The notes beneath the pieces were generated by a model that worked only from the letters and a program-made list of their open reading frames with translations, was not told the origin of the DNA and did not search any database. A stretch of DNA of 64,000 nt. It comes from Antilocapra americana (taxonomy: Eukaryota > Chordata > Mammalia > Artiodactyla > Antilocapridae). The stretch's first letter is position 1. Every line of letters starts with the position of its first letter. A program made the position numbers and the translations under genes. This document shows positions 1 to 12,200 of the stretch, piece after piece. The stretch spans positions 1,414,614 through 1,478,613 of the forward strand of contig ML662445.1 of the NCBI GenBank assembly GCA_007570785.1, given 5' to 3'.

Positions 1-120
1 GACCTTCACTCTGTGGCCTTCACTCTGAACCTTCACTCTGTGGCCTTCACTCTAGACCTTCACTCTGTGGCCTTCACTCTGGACCTTCACTCTGGGCTTT
101 CACTCTGTGGCCTTCTTTCT
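1..120. repeat. Minisatellite, CCTTCACTCT-based, cut by the window edge
   Basis: About nine imperfect copies of a 13-14-bp unit (CCTTCACTCTGTGG and variants ending GGAC or GAAC) run from the first base to about 120. Two unit types alternate, giving a period near 26-28 bp. The array degrades at 105-120 (CCTTCTTTCTGTG) and continues off the left edge. The frame at 13-207 only reads through the repeat and is not taken as coding. Confidence 0.85.
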
Positions 121-1971
121 GTGTGTATCACAAATCCCTGTGTCTCTCAGCAGCTAACACAGAAATACTCTAAAAATGAGACCTTCATGTCTGTAGTCTA
201 TTGGTGAAATGAAAACTCTGTGCCTTTGGGGACCGACCCCCAGGCTCACGGTGGCTGCACATGTGGTGTAGGGCACCCTACAGGCTGAGCGGACACCTGG
301 CACTTGCCCTGGTTGCTGCCCTCACCCTGGTCCCTGCTCCCTCTCTGGACATCTGACCCTGGTGAAGCCTCACCCTCTGCAGACAAGAGTGTCCAACCTG
401 GCCTGGTCTTGGTGTTCATTCACACTCTGGCCCTGTCAGCACCCTCCTGCCCTCCTGATTCCACATTCCCACTATTGTCTCCTGGTAGGAGGAAGTGACT
501 CCTTTTAGTTTTAAAAGTTTTGCTGCTGAGGAGAAGCCACATAAGTATATAAATTACAACATTCTGTCTTTATTATCCAATCATAAAACATCTTGTATGG
601 CTTGTTTGAGTTGGCAGCAAAAAATATATTCTTTTTCCTGAGTATCGGGGCATTATATCTTTTTACCATATAATCCTTCTCAGATAATCCAACCACTTCT
701 TTTTAATTGTCAGACAGAAAATATGAATGACATTATTCCCTTTTATCTGCTGGCACAACAGAGGCTTTTTTTCTCTTCCCTCTTAGGAAACCACAGTGTC
801 TGTAGATTATCTCATAGGAGACGCTTGCATTGTTTTCACAGCTCCTTGATTTTCATACGTTGGAAATACTTTTCCCCAGCCACCTTAACTTTTTTTTTTC
901 ATATGAGCCTGTTTATAGGTAGACACTTGAAGCTATATCTACAATTGCAATCATTAGTATCTAGCGCTTCATAAATATCCCTTTAAGATGCTATTTGATA
1001 CCTTCCATAGACTTGGAGGAAACAGGCTGGATAGTCCTGTTTCCAGGGCAGGTAAATGTATTACAATAAATTTGCTTTCTCTGTGCTGTGGAATTGGAAA
1101 CCTATAAGACGTTGAATAAGAAAACTGATACCACTGCTTATCTGTCCAAAAGCTAGTGGTGTTAGGAAGCCCAGTAATTGAAAAATGGATAGCATTGATA
1201 TTTGAACCTTTTTATATAACCTTTGAAGTGTAAGCCTTTTGGGGAATAAATTGCTTTCTGTAACAAGAACAATGTCAGATCCCATATTTAGAAACCGTGC
1301 ACTTAATTCATTTTCAGACGGAGAAACTCATGTTGTCTTGTTGGGAAAAACATTGCAAAATGGATTAAGCTTCACCCTGGAGAGATGATAACCCAATATA
1401 AATAACTGTGGGCTGATCTTTATTAGTTCCTGAGCAAATATTGCCGAACCGGACAGGCGACCTTCAATGGTGATTGATCTGGGATAAGTCATCGGCTACC
1501 TGGTCTTTGGAGAGTAACTCTGGGGCATTTTGGGAACTTTAGTCTCTTCTTATTTGAGGGGATATGATGAAGCTAATGGTTGGGAACAGTAAGTTCACCT
1601 TATTTAATGGTAAGGATTAGCACTCATGCTGGGTAGGGCAATGACATCCAACTCCAGGATGGGCAAAGGGCCCGGTGTTGGGAGAACTGCAGGAGAAAGG
1701 CACTCACTTGGCAGAGAACCCAAGCCTGATAAGCCTCTCACATCCAGGGCATCCACCTGAGCTTTACATCTCATTGGTTCTGTGATGATGAATAATTCAT
1801 CCAACGTGCCTCAGGTAACTGGACTGTCAACTCAGAAAGAAGGAAGGGGTGGGGAGGGATCAATTATGTCCAGAGTATACTAAAAAGCCTGTCAATTCAA
1901 AGCAGAAGGAAGACCAGTCAAAGAGATCATTTGTTATCATAAAAAGAAAACGATGAAAAAGCAAACAGATA
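121..1971. other. No gene recognised; unique or decayed sequence
   Basis: Only short scattered frames are present, with no splice-flanked conserved-looking exon and no repeat I can name. The stretch is AT-rich after about 500. Confidence 0.5.
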
Positions 1972-2163
1972 TGGATTCAGATGGCAAAAGAATTCACCTG
2001 CAGTGCAGGAGACCCAGGTTTGATCCCTTGGTCGGGAAGATGCCCCTGGAGGAGGAAACAGCTGCCCACAGCAGTACTCTTGCCTGGAGAATCCCATAAC
2101 AGAGGGCCTGATGGGCTTCAGTGCATGGGGTCACAGAGGGTCTGACACGACTGAGTGACCGAC
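1972..2163 (+). mobile_element. SINE, Bov-tA type
   Basis: The body follows the ruminant tRNA-derived SINE order: a degenerate tRNA-like head, the B-box region (GGTTTGATCCC), GGAGGAGG, the CTTGCCTGGAGAATCCCAT block and the terminal TGACACGACTGAGTGAC block. Divergence is moderate and no clear target-site duplication was found. Confidence 0.85.
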
Positions 2164-3019
2164 ACCTTCACTTTCTTTATGCTCCACTTAGAGTTCCACA
2201 GTCAAGATCTGAAAATGGTCCTTCTGCGCAGGGTCCCTTGCAGGACCCACAGGATTGTCACAGCGCCTCAGGCTCCTCTGGGCGGACGCAGGTTCTCAGG
2301 TCTCCTTGGGTTCGATGCCCTTGATGGTTCTGAAAGGGAGCGGCCAGGCTGTCTGCAGAATGTCCTCTGTTGGGATATACTTGCTGTATCCCTTATGATG
2401 AGATAGAGGTCAGATGCCCTGTCCTCACCTGACATCAAGGGTGCTATTCTCAACCTGAAGTCCCTGTTGGCACTGAGTTAGTCACCTGGCTGTGGTGACT
2501 GTCAGGTTTCTGGCTGTAAAACCACCTTGATTCTTCCTTATTTCTGTGTTGTGTTCTTTGGAAGGAAGTCATGTGTTGCCCGCATGGGGGATGAGGAAGT
2601 CAGTCTCCAGGTCCCTGAGGACAGAGCCCCTGCATAACTTACCTGGGAATCTGCTCCGATGCCTCTGTTCTCCCTGCTCCTCCTTGGCCAGTCACTTGTT
2701 TGGATCAGGATGGACTCCTGAGCATGTGGTACACACCTGAGGCCCCAGTCTGATCCTCTGTTCATCTTGCTACTCGGGTTGCTCCAGCTCTTTCCCTTTG
2801 ACCCTCTCTCCCAGCATTTTTCATCTCTTCCTTACTTCCTGGTTCTCCAGCTCCTGTCGCCCTAGCCCAGCAGCCAGCCACCACTCCCAAGACTCAGTTC
2901 CTTTGGCTGGAGACACTGTCAGAAACCGCGATCTGCTGCCAGGTGGGAAGTTGTGTTATTGGGAAGCATGGGACCAGCACGGAGGTGCAGGGGTGGTAGT
3001 GTGCTTCTGCCTCACATGG
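2164..3019. other. No gene recognised
   Basis: GC-moderate unique sequence. The overlapping short frames on both strands show no protein family signature. Confidence 0.5.
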
Positions 3020-3200
3020 GGATGACCTGGTGGCTTTACTCACTGGCTGCGGGTCAGTTTCTCTGTGGCCCAGCTTCCTTGTCACTGGGATGGAGACCCC
3101 AGAAACACCCAGCTCACAGGGCTGCTGTGAGGATGCAGGAAAGAAGCCCTGCTGCTCTCACCATGGGGGCTGGCCGAGAGTGAGCACCTGACAGATGCCA
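3020..3200 (+). mobile_element. Probable MIR SINE remnant
   Basis: The order of a GTCAGTTTCTC-like block, a GGATGGAGAC segment and a CTCACAGGGCTGCTGTGAGGA block follows the body of mammalian MIR elements. It is diverged and the ends are approximate. Confidence 0.4.
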
Positions 3201-3707
3201 GATTGTTCCCTGTTGCTTCTTGGTCCCACGCCTGTCCTGGGGGGCTCTGGCACCGCCACTGGCTGCCGGTTGGCAAGTCCTCTCATCTGGTTCTTACCAT
3301 TTGGCTATTTTTCAGTATCTACCCAAAGAAGGCACCAGTGGGAGCTTGGAAGCAGGAAGAGGAGAAGGGAGCTTCCTGCCTGCTGTCCCCTGCTGGCAGG
3401 GGCTGGCCATGGCTAGGGAAACACAGGGGTGGCGGATCCAGAGTCCACAGGAGCATGGTGGTGGAAGGCGTTTTCTTTGTCTCGTGGTTGGAAGTTGCTT
3501 CTCTACTGGGGCCAAAGTGCTCAGTGGGTAGCAGGTAGAGTCTGTGCAGGGCACCCACATTCTCTGCACCCCCTCCTCTTACAAACATTGTTAACACCCA
3601 ACAAACCACCTCCCGTATCACTTCCCCTGTTTCTCAGAGAGCCAGAGAAGTTCTTGTTTCCCTGGCTGATGCATCATCACCGTCATCATTTTTCACTTTA
3701 TTGCTAC
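3201..3707. other. No gene recognised
   Basis: Several frames of about 100 codons overlap on both strands in this GC-rich stretch. They conflict with each other and none resembles a known domain, so they are read as chance frames. Confidence 0.5.
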
Positions 3708-3722
3708 TACTACTACATAATT
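3708..3722. repeat. Target-site duplication, left copy, of the inverted L1
   Basis: The 15-bp sequence TACTACTACATAATT here recurs exactly at 4998-5012. The two copies bracket the L1 insertion. Confidence 0.85.
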
Positions 3723-4466
3723 TTTTTTTATTAAACATTTTTTTTAATTAGTTTTGCCAAACAATGACATGATATCGCCATGGATTTACATATGCTCCCC
3801 CTCCAGAACCCCCCTTCCTCCTCCCTCCCCCCGGGGAAATCTCGATGCACCAGCCCCAAGCATCAATCCTGGGCCGGCTATTGCTTAGACATATGATAAT
3901 TAACATGTTTCAATGCCATTCTCCCATATCATCCCACCCTTTCCCTCATCCACAGAGGCCCTGAGTCTATTCTATACATCTGCGTTCCTTTTGCTGTCTC
4001 ACATGCAGGGTTCTCGTTACCATCTTTCTAAATTCCATATATATGCGTTAATATACTGTATTGTTGTTTTTGCTTCTGGCTTACTTCACTCTGGATAATG
4101 GGCTCCAGTTTCGTCCATCTGAGTAGAACTGATTCAAATGAATTTTTCCTTAATGCTGAGTAATATTCCATTGTGTATATGTACCACAGCTTTCTTATCC
4201 ATTCGTCAGTTGATGGGCATCTAGGTTGGTTCCATGTCCTGGCTATTCTAAACAATGCAGCGATGAACATTGGGGTACACGTGTCTCTTTCAATTCTGGT
4301 TTCCTCGGTATATATGCCCAACAGTGGGATTGCTGGGTCATATGGCAGGACTATTTGCAGTTTTTTAAGGAACCTCCACACTGGTTTCCATAGAGGCTGT
4401 ACTAGTTTGCAATCCCACCAACAGTGTAAGAGGGTTCCCTTTTCTCCACATCGTCTCCAGCATTTA
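3723..4466 (-). mobile_element. L1 LINE, 3' segment of a twin-primed insertion
   Basis: On the minus strand this holds the C-terminal part of L1 ORF2 and the 3' UTR, ending in an A-rich tail (T-rich at 3721-3755 on the plus strand). The reading frame at 4028-4504 keeps the L1 ORF2p cysteine motif spaced C-x3-C-x7-H-x4-C, followed by a long L1-like tail. Its first residues are antisense of the neighbouring inverted segment, so that frame is a product of the rearrangement. The 3' UTR carries a G-rich purine tract (C-rich on the plus strand, 3795-3833). The segment joins 4467-4997 in the opposite orientation. Confidence 0.9.
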
Positions 4467-4997
4467 GCCCAGGACCAGATGGCTTCACAGCCGAATTCTA
4501 CCAAAAATTTAGAGAAGAGTTAACACCTATTCTACTCAAACTCTTCCAGAAAATTGCAGAGGAAGGTAAACTTCCAAACTCATTCTATGAGGCCAGCATC
4601 ACCCTAATTCCAAAACCCGACAAAGATGCCACAAAAAAAGAACACTACAGGCCAATATCACTGATGAACTTAGATGCAAAAATCCTTAACAAAATTCTAG
4701 CAAATAGAATCCAACAACACATTAAAAAAATCATACATCATGATCAAGTAGGCTTTATCCCAGGGATGCAAGGATTCTTCAATATTTGCAAATCAATCAA
4801 TGTAATACACCACATTAACAAATTGAAAAATAAAAATCACATGATTATCTCAATAGATGTAGAGAAAGCCTTTGACAAAATTCAACATCCATTTATGATA
4901 AAAACCCTCCAAAAAGCAGGAATAGAAGGAACATTCCTCAACATAATAAAAGCTATATATGACAAACCCACAGCAAACATTATCCTCAATGGTGAAA
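4467..4997 (+). mobile_element. L1 LINE, inverted 5' segment (reverse-transcriptase region)
   Basis: One open frame from 4469 to the host junction encodes the L1 ORF2 reverse-transcriptase region. It begins PGPDGF and contains the RPISLMN block and motif A as [11 protein letters not shown] (about residues 63-73 from the Met at 4664). It runs opposite to the adjoining 3' segment and ends at 4997, where the target-site duplication begins. No later RT motifs are present, so it cannot encode a working enzyme. Confidence 0.9.
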
Positions 4998-5012
4998 TAC
5001 TACTACATAATT
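4998..5012. repeat. Target-site duplication, right copy, of the inverted L1
   Basis: Exact 15-bp match to 3708-3722. Confidence 0.85.
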
Positions 5013-5827
5013 AAGAGAGAAAAGCAGTTCTCGCATCTGTCCACTTCTGCTGGCAGAGTGTACATCCTGTTTACCCATCTTACATGTGGTCCCAGGGCCG
5101 CCTTCAGGGTGGGAGAATAATTCTGAATTTTTTGGCTGTTCCTTGATTAGAAGTCACTGAGCAAAACATACATGGGCAGATCTATTACCCCTTTTATAAA
5201 GTCAGAGTTGAACACAAGTTCTCTTACAAGCCAGGTGCTTTTGGAATCAGGAAAGCTGCCCACTGCTGGCTCTGCCTCTGGGGGCAACTGTGGGCTTGAG
5301 AAGTCCTCTTGGTTTCTTAGAAAGCATCCTTGCTAACAGACAGGAGGCCTTTGCCTAGCAGCTGTTTCCAGCTATGTGAAGGTCCTTCCAGAATGAAGAG
5401 TGTGTCCTACTCAGAGAAAGACACTGGGAGGGGGAGTAAATATGAGGCACAGCTCATCTTTCTGAATTTGGCAAAGATCCATGACGTTCTTTCTCTCTTT
5501 TTATAACTCAAATATAAATCTCACTGAGGTCTTCCAGATGGTGCTGAGGATAAATTCTATGTGAACACTTTTCTGTGTGTGTTCCAGGCTGTATCGACAT
5601 CACTATCATAACCAGTTAAAATTAGCCTTTTTAAAAAAAATTAGACTGCACAGTGCCAAAAAGCTTTGATTTTTAACTTCATTGAGCCTTTTGCCATACT
5701 GGTCAAATAAATACAACATTTTGATCCTGTCAACTCACAATATTTGTTCCTCAAAACATATTCCAGGGTTTTCATTTCCTTGAAAAGAAAAGGAAATAAC
5801 TGTAGCACAAGGAGATGATGTGAAGAA
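5013..5827. other. No gene recognised
   Basis: Unique-looking AT-rich sequence with no frame, RNA gene or repeat I can support. Confidence 0.5.
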
Positions 5828-6040
5828 CCAATTCATTGGAAAAGACCCTGATGCTGGGAAAGATTGAAGGGAGGAGGAGAAGGGGCTGACAGACGATGAG
5901 ATGGTTGGATGGCATCACGGACTCAATGGACATGAGTTTGAGCAAGCTCCGGGAGATGGTGAAGGACAGGGAAGCCTGGTGTGCTGCGGTCCATAGGGTC
6001 TCAATGAGTCAGATATGAGTTAGTGACTGAACGGTAGCAA
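5828..6040 (+). mobile_element. BovB LINE 3'-terminal fragment
   Basis: Colinear with the 3' end of the BovB copy at 42258-43842: GACCCTGATGCTGGGAAAG, then the GATGAGATGGTTGGATGGC segment, then the CTCC(A/G)GGAGATGGTGAAGGA segment and the terminal block shared with ruminant SINE tails. Only the last ~210 bp are present. Confidence 0.85.
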
Positions 6041-6422
6041 AAAAGGAGATGATGGATAAATACTCCCTGTTTACTCAAGTTTGAATCCCAGCTTTGTCTC
6101 TTGCTGAGACGTTTGGAATTCCCTCATCTTCAGCAACGAGAGGGAAGCAGGGTCAGTGTCATGTGTTATTTGAGGACTAAGCTGATCAGTAATATACAGA
6201 TGGGACCTGCCCTGGAGATGGGGTCCTGTGGACATGGTATGTCTGTGTGTCTTACACTCTGGTTTCCAAATTCCCTGATTTTGTGACTCACATAGTCTCC
6301 TTGTGCTCTCATTTCTCCAACTGAAAAGAGGGTAGATGAGTATCTCCTTCCAGAGTTAAAATTTTTCTGAGATTCTAAAAAAAAAAATTTCAATGAACCT
6401 ACCTAATTACAATTTAATCCCA
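6041..6422. other. No gene; possible MIR-like remnant
   Basis: TTTGAATCCCAGCTTTGTC near 6080 and a CTCATTTCTCCAACTG segment near 6310 loosely follow MIR order. Divergence is too high for a firm call. A short A-tract lies at 6378-6388. Confidence 0.3.
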
Positions 6423-6475
6423 TTTTGTTTTCAATTTTTTATTGAAGTATGATTCAGTGGTAAAGAAAATGAAAG

Positions 6476-6672
6476 AATGTGAAGTCATGTCTGACTCTTT
6501 GCGACCCCATGGACTGTAGCCCACCAGGCTCCTCCATCCATGGGATTCCCCAGACAACAATCTTGAGGTGGGTTGCCATTCCTTTCTCCAAGGAATCTTC
6601 CCAACCCAGGGATTGAAACTGGGTATCCTGCATTGCAAGCAGATGCTTTACCATCTGAGCCACCAGGGAAAC
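6476..6672 (-). mobile_element. SINE, Bov-tA type (left member of a head-to-head pair)
   Basis: Minus-strand copy: the 3' block appears as GTCATGTCTGACTCTTTGCG, then CCACCAGGCTCC, the reversed B-box region, and the tRNA-like head ending GAGCCACCAGGGAAAC. Its head abuts the head of the plus-strand SINE that starts at 6673. Confidence 0.9.
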
Positions 6673-6853
6673 AGTGGTAAAGAATCCACCTACAATGAAT
6701 TCAAGGACTTAGTCCCTGCGTCAGGAAGATCCCCTGGAGGAGGGCATGGCAACCCACTTCGATATTCTTACCTGGAGAGTCCCATGGATGGAGGAGCCTG
6801 GTGGGTGTCCATCGTGTCACAAAGACTCAGGCACGACTGAAGCAATTCAGCAC
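6673..6853 (+). mobile_element. SINE, Bov-tA type (right member of a head-to-head pair)
   Basis: Starts AGTGGTAAAGAATCCACC, continues through GATCCCCTGGAGGAGGGCA and ends at GCACGACTGAAGCAATTCAG. The B-box region is degraded (CTTAGTCCCTGCGTC). Confidence 0.88.
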
Positions 6854-6858
6854 ACCTG

Positions 6859-7090
6859 TTTTGTTTTCAGTTTTTCTAATTGAGGTATAGTTGATTTACT
6901 ATGTTGTGTTAATTTCTGCTGTACAGCAAAGTGATTCAGTTATACATCTATATCAATATATACATTATTTCCCACATTCTTTTCATTATGGTTTATCAGA
7001 GGTTATTGAATATTCCCTGTGCTATAATAGGACCTTGTTGTTTATCTATTCTGTATACACTAATTTACGTTTCATTATCATTAGATAGTG
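6859..7090 (-). mobile_element. L1 3' UTR fragment, artiodactyl type
   Basis: The minus strand reads as the L1 3' UTR also present at 14315-14863. Plus-strand landmarks are TTGAGGTATAGTTGATTTAC, GCTGTACAGCAAAGTGATTC and AATAGGACCTTGTTGTTTAT. The A-rich L1 3' end faces the SINE pair on the left. Confidence 0.8.
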
Positions 7091-7229
7091 AGTATTAATT
7101 TTTTTCTTTTTTCCTCTGAGTACTATGAGGTATTGTATACACATAACATTGTGTAAGTTTAAAATGTACAAACATGTTGCTTTGATACACTTAAAAAGTA
7201 AAAAATGACTATCATCAAAGCATTAGCTA
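7091..7229 (-). mobile_element. Probable older L1 3' end, interrupted by the retrocopy
   Basis: AT-rich sequence with a GTGTAAGTTTAAAATGTAC-like block typical of old mammalian L1 3' ends. It probably resumes after the retrocopy at 9362-9440. The family assignment is tentative. Confidence 0.4.
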
Positions 7230-7241
7230 CCACAGTTTCTT
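7230..7241. repeat. Target-site duplication, left copy, of the HNRNPH1 retrocopy
   Basis: CCACAGTTTCTT here is repeated exactly at 9350-9361. It lies at the poly(A) end of the insertion. Confidence 0.85.
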
Positions 7242-9349
<2,108 letters not shown>

Positions 9350-9361
9350 CCACAGTTTCTT
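9350..9361. repeat. Target-site duplication, right copy, of the HNRNPH1 retrocopy
   Basis: Exact 12-bp match to 7230-7241, at the 5' UTR end of the insertion. Confidence 0.85.
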
Positions 9362-9513
9362 AGTATTAATGTCTATTGACTATTAATATAGTCCACAAGC
9401 GTTTATTAAAACTATAACTTCTTTTCTATGGTATCTTTCTCCATTATTATTTTTCCAAGCTACTGTACTTACACATTATATTTTTATTTGTTTGCTGGTG
9501 TACTTGTGTACAT

Positions 9514-9707
9514 CAGGAAAAGGACCCTGATGCTGGGAAAGATTGAAGGCAAAAGGAGAAGAGGGCAGCAGAAGATGAGATGGTTAGATGGCATCACTGA
9601 CTCAGTGGACATGAAGAAACTCCAGGAGACAGTGGAGGACAGGGAAGCCTGGCATGTTGCAGTCCATGGGTCACAGAGTTGGACATGACTTGGCAACTGA
9701 ACAGCAA
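9514..9707 (+). mobile_element. BovB LINE 3'-terminal fragment
   Basis: Same 3' segment as at 5828-6040: CCTGATGCTGGGAAAGATTG, GATGAGATGGTTAGATGGC, CTCCAGGAGACAGTGGAGGA, ending TTGGCAACTGAACAGCA. The frame at 9428-9688 is the residual BovB ORF C-terminus fused to flanking DNA. Confidence 0.85.
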
Positions 9708-10059
9708 GTACTATAAATATTTAAGAAGCATTCTTGAAGTATTAGCAATATCTCTATTCCTCTCATCAACAAGAATCCTTAGAATTCTTTAACTTTGATC
9801 ACCCCTCTGACAGTAAATCTTATTACTGTCTAGTATTTTAGTTCTTACACTCTCATATTAGTCATCATTGTTGCATATTGTTTTATATAGGTAGAGCTTA
9901 CTAAGATGAACCCATTCATTGATGAATGTTTTTGACCACTATTTTTCTTTTTAAACCACCCCATATTATTTCCTTGGAATCAATTTCCTTTTCCATAAAA
10001 TATACCCTTTGGGAGCTTTCTTCTTGGGAGTATGCTATTAGTAAATTACCTTATTCCTA
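9708..10059. other. No gene recognised; AT-rich
   Basis: Probably decayed interspersed-repeat sequence. No family could be named. Confidence 0.4.
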
Positions 10060-10250
10060 TCAGCTGTGTGAACTTTGGCTAACTACCGTACAGCTTTTGT
10101 ATTAACACTTACATTTTGCTGACTGTATGGTGAGGACATGAATAGTGCCTTTCCCATGGGGGTTCTCATGAGGATGAAGAGATTTTGTGTGTGCGAACAC
10201 TTGGAACAGTCTGCACATAGACAGCATATTGTAAACATTGTAAATGTTGA
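10060..10250 (+). mobile_element. Probable MIR SINE remnant
   Basis: GTTCTCATGAGGATGAAGAG, then ACACTTGGAACAGTCTGCAC and ACATAGACAGCATATTGTAA follow the 3' half of MIR (…GTGAGGATTAAATGAG… and …AGAACAGTGCCTGGCACATAG…). Divergence is high. Confidence 0.4.
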
Positions 10251-10323
10251 CGTCATCCAGACTCACCATCGCTTGTGAGTGACAGCTCAGCTGGAAATTC
10301 CAGGCGCACGTACATTTCTCTCG

Positions 10324-10438
10324 TACTGGAGTGAGTAGCCATTTTCTTCTCCAGCGGATCCTCCCGACGCAGGGATCGAACCCGGGGCTTCTGCATTTCG
10401 GGCAGATGATTTACCGACTGAGCTATGAGGGAAGCCCC
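10324..10438 (-). mobile_element. SINE, Bov-tA type, truncated, inside the left arm
   Basis: Minus strand. The tRNA-like head is well kept: an A-box-like TAGCTCAGTCGG and a B-box-like GGTTCGATCCC on the minus strand. The 3' half is lost at 10324, where the inverted-repeat match also stops. Confidence 0.88.
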
Positions 10439-10624
10439 GAAGGAACACGTGCAGCTGGCCAAGCCCCTGTGCACACACATGCAGATGCATGTGCACACAC
10501 ACACGCAGAAGGCACACGTACAGCCTTCTGACCTCTTGTTGATGCTCAAGGCTGGCTGGGGGACAAGCTCTCACTAAGCCAGCCTCCTCTTGACACATGT
10601 TGGGTGTCTGTTAGCGACAAGGAA
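10324..10624. repeat. Left arm of a ~300-bp inverted duplication
   Basis: The reverse complement matches 12201-12521 with about 11 substitutions and one ~20-bp length difference in the CA/TG-rich part. The outer 115 bp are a truncated SINE; the inner ~185 bp are non-SINE. The two arms are separated by 1,576 bp. Confidence 0.9.
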
Positions 10625-11010
10625 GTCCCTGGCAACAGAAAGCCGAATGGGAATCCTAATCGACTTTCACCAAAACGTGCTCCTTGCCCGAGGAGGAGGC
10701 CCCTGCTGTCCAAGCGGTGCTGCCTGGTGGCGTCTCCGCCACAGCATTACTTTCCACTGTGGCCTGCCCAAGTGACTGGCAACATACCAGCCCAGAGAGT
10801 CTGTCGTTCACCTTCCCACACTGAAGTCGGTTGATTTTCAGGGGAGGCCAATGGGCTTGGCTCCACTCAGCGCTGTCCACGTCTTCAGCAGTGGACGTAG
10901 CTGAGGATAAACTGTCATTTCAGATTCACTGTGTAAACAGCTTTCTACTCATGTTGGTGACTGTTGCATAATTTTATAAGATGTGTTTGAAAAGCACCAC
11001 CCTTTAAACA
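10625..11010. other. Spacer of the inverted duplication, left part; no gene
   Basis: Unique GC-moderate sequence. Short frames on both strands are without family resemblance. Confidence 0.5.
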
Positions 11011-11227
11011 GGCTTCCCAGGTGGTGCTAGCAGTAAAGAATCTGCCTGCCAGGGCAGGAGATGTAAGACAGTCGTCAGGTTCGATCCCTGGGTCAGGAAG
11101 ATCTCCTGGAGGAGGGCATGGCAACCCACTCCAGAATTCTTGTCTGGAGAATCCCATGGTCAGAGGGGCCTGGCGGGCTACAGTCCATAGAGTCACACAG
11201 AATTGGACATGACTGAAGCAGTTTAGC
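11011..11227 (+). mobile_element. SINE, Bov-tA type, nearly full length
   Basis: GGCTTCCCAGGTGGTGC head, GGTTCGATCCC B-box, GATCTCCTGGAGGAGGGCA, and terminal GGACATGACTGAAGCAG, followed by a short CA tail (11227-11237). It lies in the spacer between the two inverted arms. Confidence 0.92.
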
Positions 11228-11237
11228 ACACACACAC

Positions 11238-12200
11238 TCTCGGAACACGACTAAAGTTCATTTGGGCTTCTCTCAAATTGTCTCTAAATGGACTGACCAG
11301 CACCTGTTCTGGAAGACGTGCAGTCAGTCCCCAAACCCTGCCAGGTAATGAAGGAAAAATTCTAAGACACTCTTTAGATGGAGCAATTTTAACTGAAGAC
11401 TGATTTGAGATTGTAAAACAAGTTGGCAAAAAAACAAAACAAAACAAAAAACCTTTTACCACTAGGATGGACTTCCCTTTAAGAACCTTCGTTTATTTTT
11501 GTTATTGCTTTTGTCTCTGTGCACTAAAGACAAAATCCAGCAAGTCCGAGGAAGATGTAAGACAGCCATTGTGTCTCCATGGCTTCAGTTCACATTTTAT
11601 ATTTATTATGGCAGTCATGGTCTTTTTGTAATAAATATAGCAGATGATAATTCTTACAAAATAAAATGTAAGATATAAATAAAAATATAAACTAAAAAAT
11701 AACAAAGTACAACTTTGTTTGGAAAGTTGGTACTCTGCTTTAGAAAAAAGCTAAAGTTTTTTTTAAGTCCCTCCCTCCCAAGCTTGTCCAGTTGGGACAC
11801 TGGGAATGTGGGCATTTTGTTCTTGGTGATGAAGTCGCAGGCCTTGAATTAAGAATTGAGGATTTTGAGTTTTCTCTCATAAGAAAATGTATTTATTTGG
11901 TCATCAAAGCTGGAAGTTCTTGATAGCTTTTTTAATAGGCATTGACTTTTCAAATACTTCATATTGTACACACACACATGCACACATACAAAGTCTTGGG
12001 TGTGCCTGTGCTCCCTGCTTAGGCAGCAGCTACAGAGAGTGGCTGCCTGCCTGCTGGTTAAACCAGTGGTTCAGGAAGTCCAGAGTGAAGGCGCAAGTGG
12101 GGTTTTTCACACACCTTTACCCTGAATCTAGGTGGACACACTCTGCTTCAGAGCGGTGAGCCGGCCATAAAGAAGGGTCAGAGCTGGGAGGAATATGGGT
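11238..12200. other. No gene recognised
   Basis: An A-rich AAAAC-type simple repeat lies at about 11429-11452, and AT-rich sequence at 11580-11760. This is the right part of the inverted-duplication spacer. Confidence 0.5.

Noticed and set aside
10331..10531. tRNA-like sequence in SINE heads (also at 12409)
   Set aside because: The A- and B-box-like blocks belong to tRNA-derived SINEs. The full cloverleaf is not preserved, so no tRNA gene is called.
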